From Smittia aterrima (Eukaryota > Arthropoda > Insecta > Diptera > Chironomidae): DNA of 64,000 nucleotides. The stretch is taken from contig CP093829.1 in assembly GCA_033063855.1 (NCBI GenBank), forward strand, positions 18,073,537 to 18,137,536, written 5' to 3'. How positions within the stretch are numbered: the stretch's first letter is position 1; each line of letters opens with the position of its first letter. A program made the position numbers and the translations under genes. Shown here piece after piece: positions 62,105 to 64,000 of the stretch. The notes below the pieces were generated by a model. It made no database searches. It saw nothing but the letters and a program-made list of their open reading frames with translations, and was not told where the DNA came from.

Positions 62105-63493
62105 TTAAATCCATCCCTTTTGAGCCCAAGAGTTTATTTGTCTCTGAAGAAATTTAATGTTCTTCGGATGCTTGAAAATGTTTTTCTTGAAATTGTTGTC
62201 TTCCGAGGCACCGACTAAATCTTCAAGCTTTGCGGTTGCAAGGTCAACAGCTAGGAATATTGGAACCAAGCAGATTGAATACAAAACTATTAAAGCTCCA
62301 TTTTTCAAGAGCTCGATGTTTAGATCGAGAAGAGTTGGTGTTGCCTTCATGAATCCCATGACCTTGAGAGCGTTGACGAATTCTTGATGGTAAAGCGAAA
62401 TTATTTCTGATTCATCGATGATAATCTCTCCATTCTCGTTTCTAGGGAAAACGTCGATCATGTAAGACTGCAAAAAAAAAACATTTTTTCTAATTCTCAA
62501 TTCATGAAGAGACTTACAATGTCCACAATTGGAGTGCAATAAAGGCTCGTCTGATGGTCAATCTGAATGAAATTAAATCGATTAAGTTGAGCAACATAAA
62601 GTTTGCCGAAAAAAACTCACGAAAAACAATTTTTCCAATCGATTTTCTTCGCTCATCTTAAACAAAGTATTTCTCAAGTGGAAGTCTGCATGATTTAAAA
62701 CGTTGATTCCTTGGCCGACCTTGTTTGGTGTGTAATATTTCATTCCATCTTTTAAAACATTCTCAGTGAATTTCTCGATTTTGGAAGCGAAATGCTCGTA
62801 GCCTTCCCAAGTCTCGAGACTTTCTTTGAACGCTCGCAAAGAGTCTCCATAAAACCCTTCAACCATGTCAGGATAGTCAAAGATATTGCTTTTAAAGCTA
62901 GAGATATCAAGTTGGTTCTAAATGAAAAGATATTTCAAAAATTGTCTAAGAATTTTGAAGTTTCGATGAACTTACATTCTCAGCTAAATAATAAGAAGCC
63001 GCGTGAAATTCTGCGAGTCGCTTGATGATCTTTTTAGAATCTTCAAGATTTTCTGGTGCCGTTCGAGGAGCAAAGAATCCGTCAGGACTCATATCTTTCA
63101 GAATTATGACGGCAAATGGTTCGCTACCCGTGTAAACTAATTCAGGAGCAAGTTCGATCTTCAATCCACTTCTCTCGTAAAGCTCAGTCATTGCAGGAAT
63201 AACTTCCTTGTACATTTTAGTTTCATTGGCAAACAACTTTGAAGCATCGAAAACATCTCCTGGGGAAGCGATTTAATGACAACATTCAAAGTTTCGTTTT
63301 CAGATTTCGGATATTTCAATGAAATAAATTCAATTGTGCTTTGAAACATTGTACTTGCAAAATGTTGACTAAAACCTGCGTTGATCGTGAAATTCTTCAC
63401 TTCGATCGAGTTGTCGTGTTTGTAGCTTCGAAGAGCTTTTGAAAGAAACTCATTTGTCAGCCATTCGGGCAGATTTTCTTTTGGTTGTTCCAT
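62105..63493 (-). pseudogene. EcKL array copy 6, frameshifted and lacking intron 1
   Basis: Segments 63493-62976, 62917-62621, 62562-62518 and 62467-62105 follow the EcKL plan, but the first segment changes frame. After VVIKSLPQ the reading continues correctly only in another frame (GDVF, then LFANETKMYKEVIPAM). The total of 1223 bases is not a multiple of three, and the first segment is 37 bases shorter than exons 1 plus 2 of copy 5. The site is near 63260. Unlike copies 1 to 5, the intron after LAPE is absent with perfect joining (LAPELVYTGSEP). The catalytic loop reads NVLNHADFHLRN, with Ala where the others have Gly. The remaining exons are open with good splice sites, so either this is a young pseudogene or the assembly has a one-base error. 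Its 5' exon is the sister of the relic at 59542-59760. Confidence 0.85.
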
Positions 63494-63943
63494 GTCAAGT
63501 TGATTTTCACTGCGAGAAGATAAAAGAAAATTTGAAATATTCTTCAGAGAAGAGCGTTTAGATAATTCTGTGTGCGACGAAGCTCAAACACAAACTGAAC
63601 GAATCTTCTCAGTTTTACTATCACGCGCAACAAAAAATAATACTACAGCTGAGTTTGCCGATTGCGTAAAGATTTTGTTGTGTGCAACTCGAAATCTACT
63701 GATAAAATTTGAAGAACTCGCACTGAAACTTTTAAAGGCCAATTAATGAAAACCAAAAATCTCCGATGAATGAGAAAATGTTTTTGCGTACAATTCCATT
63801 GATCGCTCTCAGCATTTGTAATTTTTCTGAGTAAAAGCTCACAAATGAATGAATTTTAATTGCTTGTTTTATTTCTGTGTTCAGATGCGACTGACAAAAA
63901 ACCATTTTACAAGTCTTTTCAGTTTATCAATTAAAATTTAATT
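63494..63943. repeat. Intergenic duplicate of 59761-60249
   Basis: This is the other copy of the duplicated gap, lying between EcKL copy 6 and the partial copy 7. It shows that copy 7 occupies the place in its unit that copy 5 occupies in the next. Confidence 0.8.
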
Positions 63944-64000
63944 TTAGAACCAGCCCTTGTCAGCCCAATATTTCATTTCTTTCTGAAGAATCTGCTTGCA
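63944..64000 (-). CDS. EcKL copy 7, C-terminal end only (runs off the window)
   Basis: The last 18 codons and a TAA stop are in the window. They read CKQILQKEMKYWADKGWF and match the EcKL C-terminal pattern (compare the NGWF end of copy 3 and the NGWI end of copy 5). The array therefore continues to the right of this window. Confidence 0.8.
   Translation of the reverse strand, partial: CKQILQKEMKYWADKGWF

Noticed and set aside
1..64000. tRNA genes, CRISPR arrays and intact transposons
   Set aside because: I saw no tRNA B-box with a matching clover-leaf, no regularly spaced repeats and no transposase or reverse transcriptase frame. This was by eye; a tRNAscan or repeat search could still find small elements.

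Overview
This is insect nuclear DNA, most likely from a fly of the mosquito/midge (nematoceran) grade. The DNA is AT-rich, the genes are split by short GT-AG introns (many of 50-100 bp), and TATA/TCAGT core promoters occur. The Bicaudal-C and alpha-tubulin proteins resemble the Drosophila proteins closely, which supports Diptera. The exact family is inference.

Layout: (1) 1-13.6 kb is largely non-coding, with two possible untranslated or near-untranslated first exons. (2) 13.67-16.53 kb (+) is Bicaudal-C, complete in seven coding exons. (3) 18.96-20.51 kb (-) is a divergent alpha-tubulin most like the maternal alphaTub67C type. Only about 210 bp upstream of it, in the same direction, lies a two-exon gene (20.73-21.84 kb) for an unrecognised basic, SP-rich protein. 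(4) 21.8-32.6 kb has no convincing gene, apart from one good TATA/initiator promoter with a mini-exon at 29.74-29.85 kb. (5) 32.59-37.75 kb (-) is a Beaten-path family immunoglobulin gene whose first exon is uncertain. (6) 37.7-49.65 kb is non-coding as far as I can read. (7) 49.66-64.0 kb (-) is a head-to-tail array of EcKinase-like (EcKL, CHK-domain) genes. It has five intact genes, one frameshifted copy, two relics and one gene cut by the window end.

Bicaudal-C acts on maternal mRNAs in oogenesis, and the neighbouring tubulin resembles a maternal form, so the 13-22 kb block may be a germline-expressed neighbourhood (inference). The EcKL array encodes predicted small-molecule kinases linked to ecdysteroid 22-phosphorylation or detoxification. 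It shows active birth and death: a two-gene unit has been duplicated together with its intergenic DNA. One daughter gene then lost about 1.16 kb, and its counterpart lost an intron and acquired a frameshift.

Coordinates of spliced genes were obtained by hand from splice signals, phase continuity and family similarity. No database search was possible.
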